Shown: positions 5,040 to 5,693 of the stretch, piece by piece
How positions within the stretch are numbered: the first letter of the stretch is position 1
Layout of the letters: the number at the start of each line of letters is the position of its first letter
Assembly: GCA_013811975.1 (NCBI GenBank)
Contig: JACCUF010000172.1
Coordinates: 1 to 5,693, forward strand
Length of the DNA: 5,693 nt
From: Geodermatophilaceae bacterium
GTDB lineage: Bacteria > Actinomycetota > Actinomycetes > Mycobacteriales > Geodermatophilaceae
Direction of reading: 5' to 3'
Translations under genes and position numbers: made by a program
Notes under the pieces: model-generated
What the model was told of the DNA's origin: nothing
The model's input: the letters and a program-made list of their open reading frames with translations, nothing else
Database searches by the model: none

Positions 5040-5693
5040 TCAGCGGCCCATCGTCGTGCCGGCCGAGAGCAGGTTCTCGCAGGCCACGACCGTCCGAGCG
5101 GCCATCGACGACTCAGCGGCCTTGAGATAGGAGCGCGGGTCGTACAACTTCTTGTTGCCGACCTCGCCGTCGATCTTGAGGACACCCTCGTAGTTGGCGA
5201 ACATGTGCCCGGCGATCGGCCTGGTGAAGGCGTACTGCATGTCGGTGTCCACGTTCATTTTCACCACGCCGTAGCTCAACGCTTCGCGGATCTCCTCGAG
5301 CGACGAGCCCGAGCCGCCGTGGAAGACCAGGTTAAACGGTTTGCTCCCATTCGGCAGGCCCTTGGCTGCGGAGACCACGTCCTGGCCGGCTTTGAGGATG
5401 TCGGGGCGCAGCTTGACGTTACCCGGCTTGTAGACGCCGTGCACGTTGCCGAAGGTGGCGGCTAGCAGATACTCGCCGCGCTCGCCGAGCCCGAGCTTGG
5501 TCGCGGTCGCCACGTAGTCGTCGTCGGTCGTATAGAGCTTGTCGTTGATCTCGCCGACGACGCCGTCCTCCTCGCCGCCGACCACGCCGATCTCCAACTC
5601 CATGATGATGTGGGCCGCCGTACAGGCGTCGAGCAGTTCTTCGGCCAGGTCGAGATTCTCCTCCAGGGGTACGGCCGAGCCGTCCCACATGTG
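5040..5693 (-). CDS. fba: Class II fructose-bisphosphate aldolase, N-terminus outside window
   Basis: The C-terminal 217 residues of the zinc-dependent class II aldolase, which reversibly cleaves fructose 1,6-bisphosphate to dihydroxyacetone phosphate and glyceraldehyde 3-phosphate in glycolysis and gluconeogenesis (cytosol). Visible hallmarks are HMWDGS at the window edge, EIGVVGGEEDGV, FGNVHGVYKPGNVKLRPDIL with a zinc-ligand His, VFHGGSGSS with the second zinc-ligand His and phosphate-binding Gly/Ser, and NVDTDMQYAFTRPIAG, the substrate-binding NxDTD loop. The arrangement matches actinobacterial Fba (M. tuberculosis Rv0363c). Compared with the usual length of about 340 residues, roughly the first 125, with the catalytic Asp-His pair, lie beyond the right edge, so this is a window cut and not a pseudogene. 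The frame is intact to the edge. The stop is TGA at 5042-5040. It is convergent with the hydrolase gene. Confidence 0.97.
   Translation of the reverse strand, partial: HMWDGSAVPLEENLDLAEELLDACTAAHIIMELEIGVVGGEEDGVVGEINDKLYTTDDDYVATATKLGLGERGEYLLAATFGNVHGVYKPGNVKLRPDILKAGQDVVSAAKGLPNGSKPFNLVFHGGSGSSLEEIREALSYGVVKMNVDTDMQYAFTRPIAGHMFANYEGVLKIDGEVGNKKLYDPRSYLKAAESSMAARTVVACENLLSAGTTMGR

Noticed and set aside
5040..5693. Zinc-dependent aldolase as part of a zinc regulon with the left-hand genes
   Set aside because: Class II aldolase is a housekeeping enzyme, no Zur-like site is visible near it, and its promoter is outside the window. The zinc link would be coincidence.

Overview
The window is GC-rich, has strong third-position G/C bias, and carries a DUF3151-family gene close to a class II fructose-bisphosphate aldolase gene. 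That pairing is typical of actinobacteria (in Mycobacterium tuberculosis Rv0360c lies near fba/Rv0363c). I read it as chromosomal DNA of a high-GC actinomycete; a genus cannot be assigned from the sequence alone. No mobile element, tRNA, rRNA or CRISPR array was seen.

Layout, left to right: (1) the 3' part of a small, extremely His/Cys-rich, metallothionein-like protein on the + strand, cut by the left edge; (2) a convergent class I SAM-dependent methyltransferase on the - strand; (3) a 130-base divergent intergenic region with an AT-rich, Zur/Fur-type operator-like palindrome directly on the methyltransferase promoter and a separate hairpin near the start of the next gene; (4) an unrecognised 217-residue protein on the + strand; (5) a convergent two-gene - strand unit, DUF3151 followed after 22 bases by a 12-TM MFS transporter; (6) an alpha/beta hydrolase on the + strand, divergent from DUF3151; (7) the 3' two-thirds of class II fructose-bisphosphate aldolase on the - strand, convergent with the hydrolase and cut by the right edge.

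The right half looks like ordinary actinobacterial housekeeping DNA. The left third is the interesting part. A protein with 18 Cys in its C-terminal half (built from a 23-residue duplication) and 12 His in its N-terminal half sits tail to tail with a methyltransferase. That methyltransferase's start codon lies 7 bases from a 15-bp TGATAAC-T-ATTCTCA element resembling actinobacterial Zur boxes. The methyltransferase appears to be made from a leaderless transcript that a Fur-family metal regulator could switch off. The hypothesis is a small zinc- (or other metal-) responsive locus. The sequence supports a metal-binding protein and a metalloregulator-like operator, but it does not identify the metal or the methyltransferase substrate.
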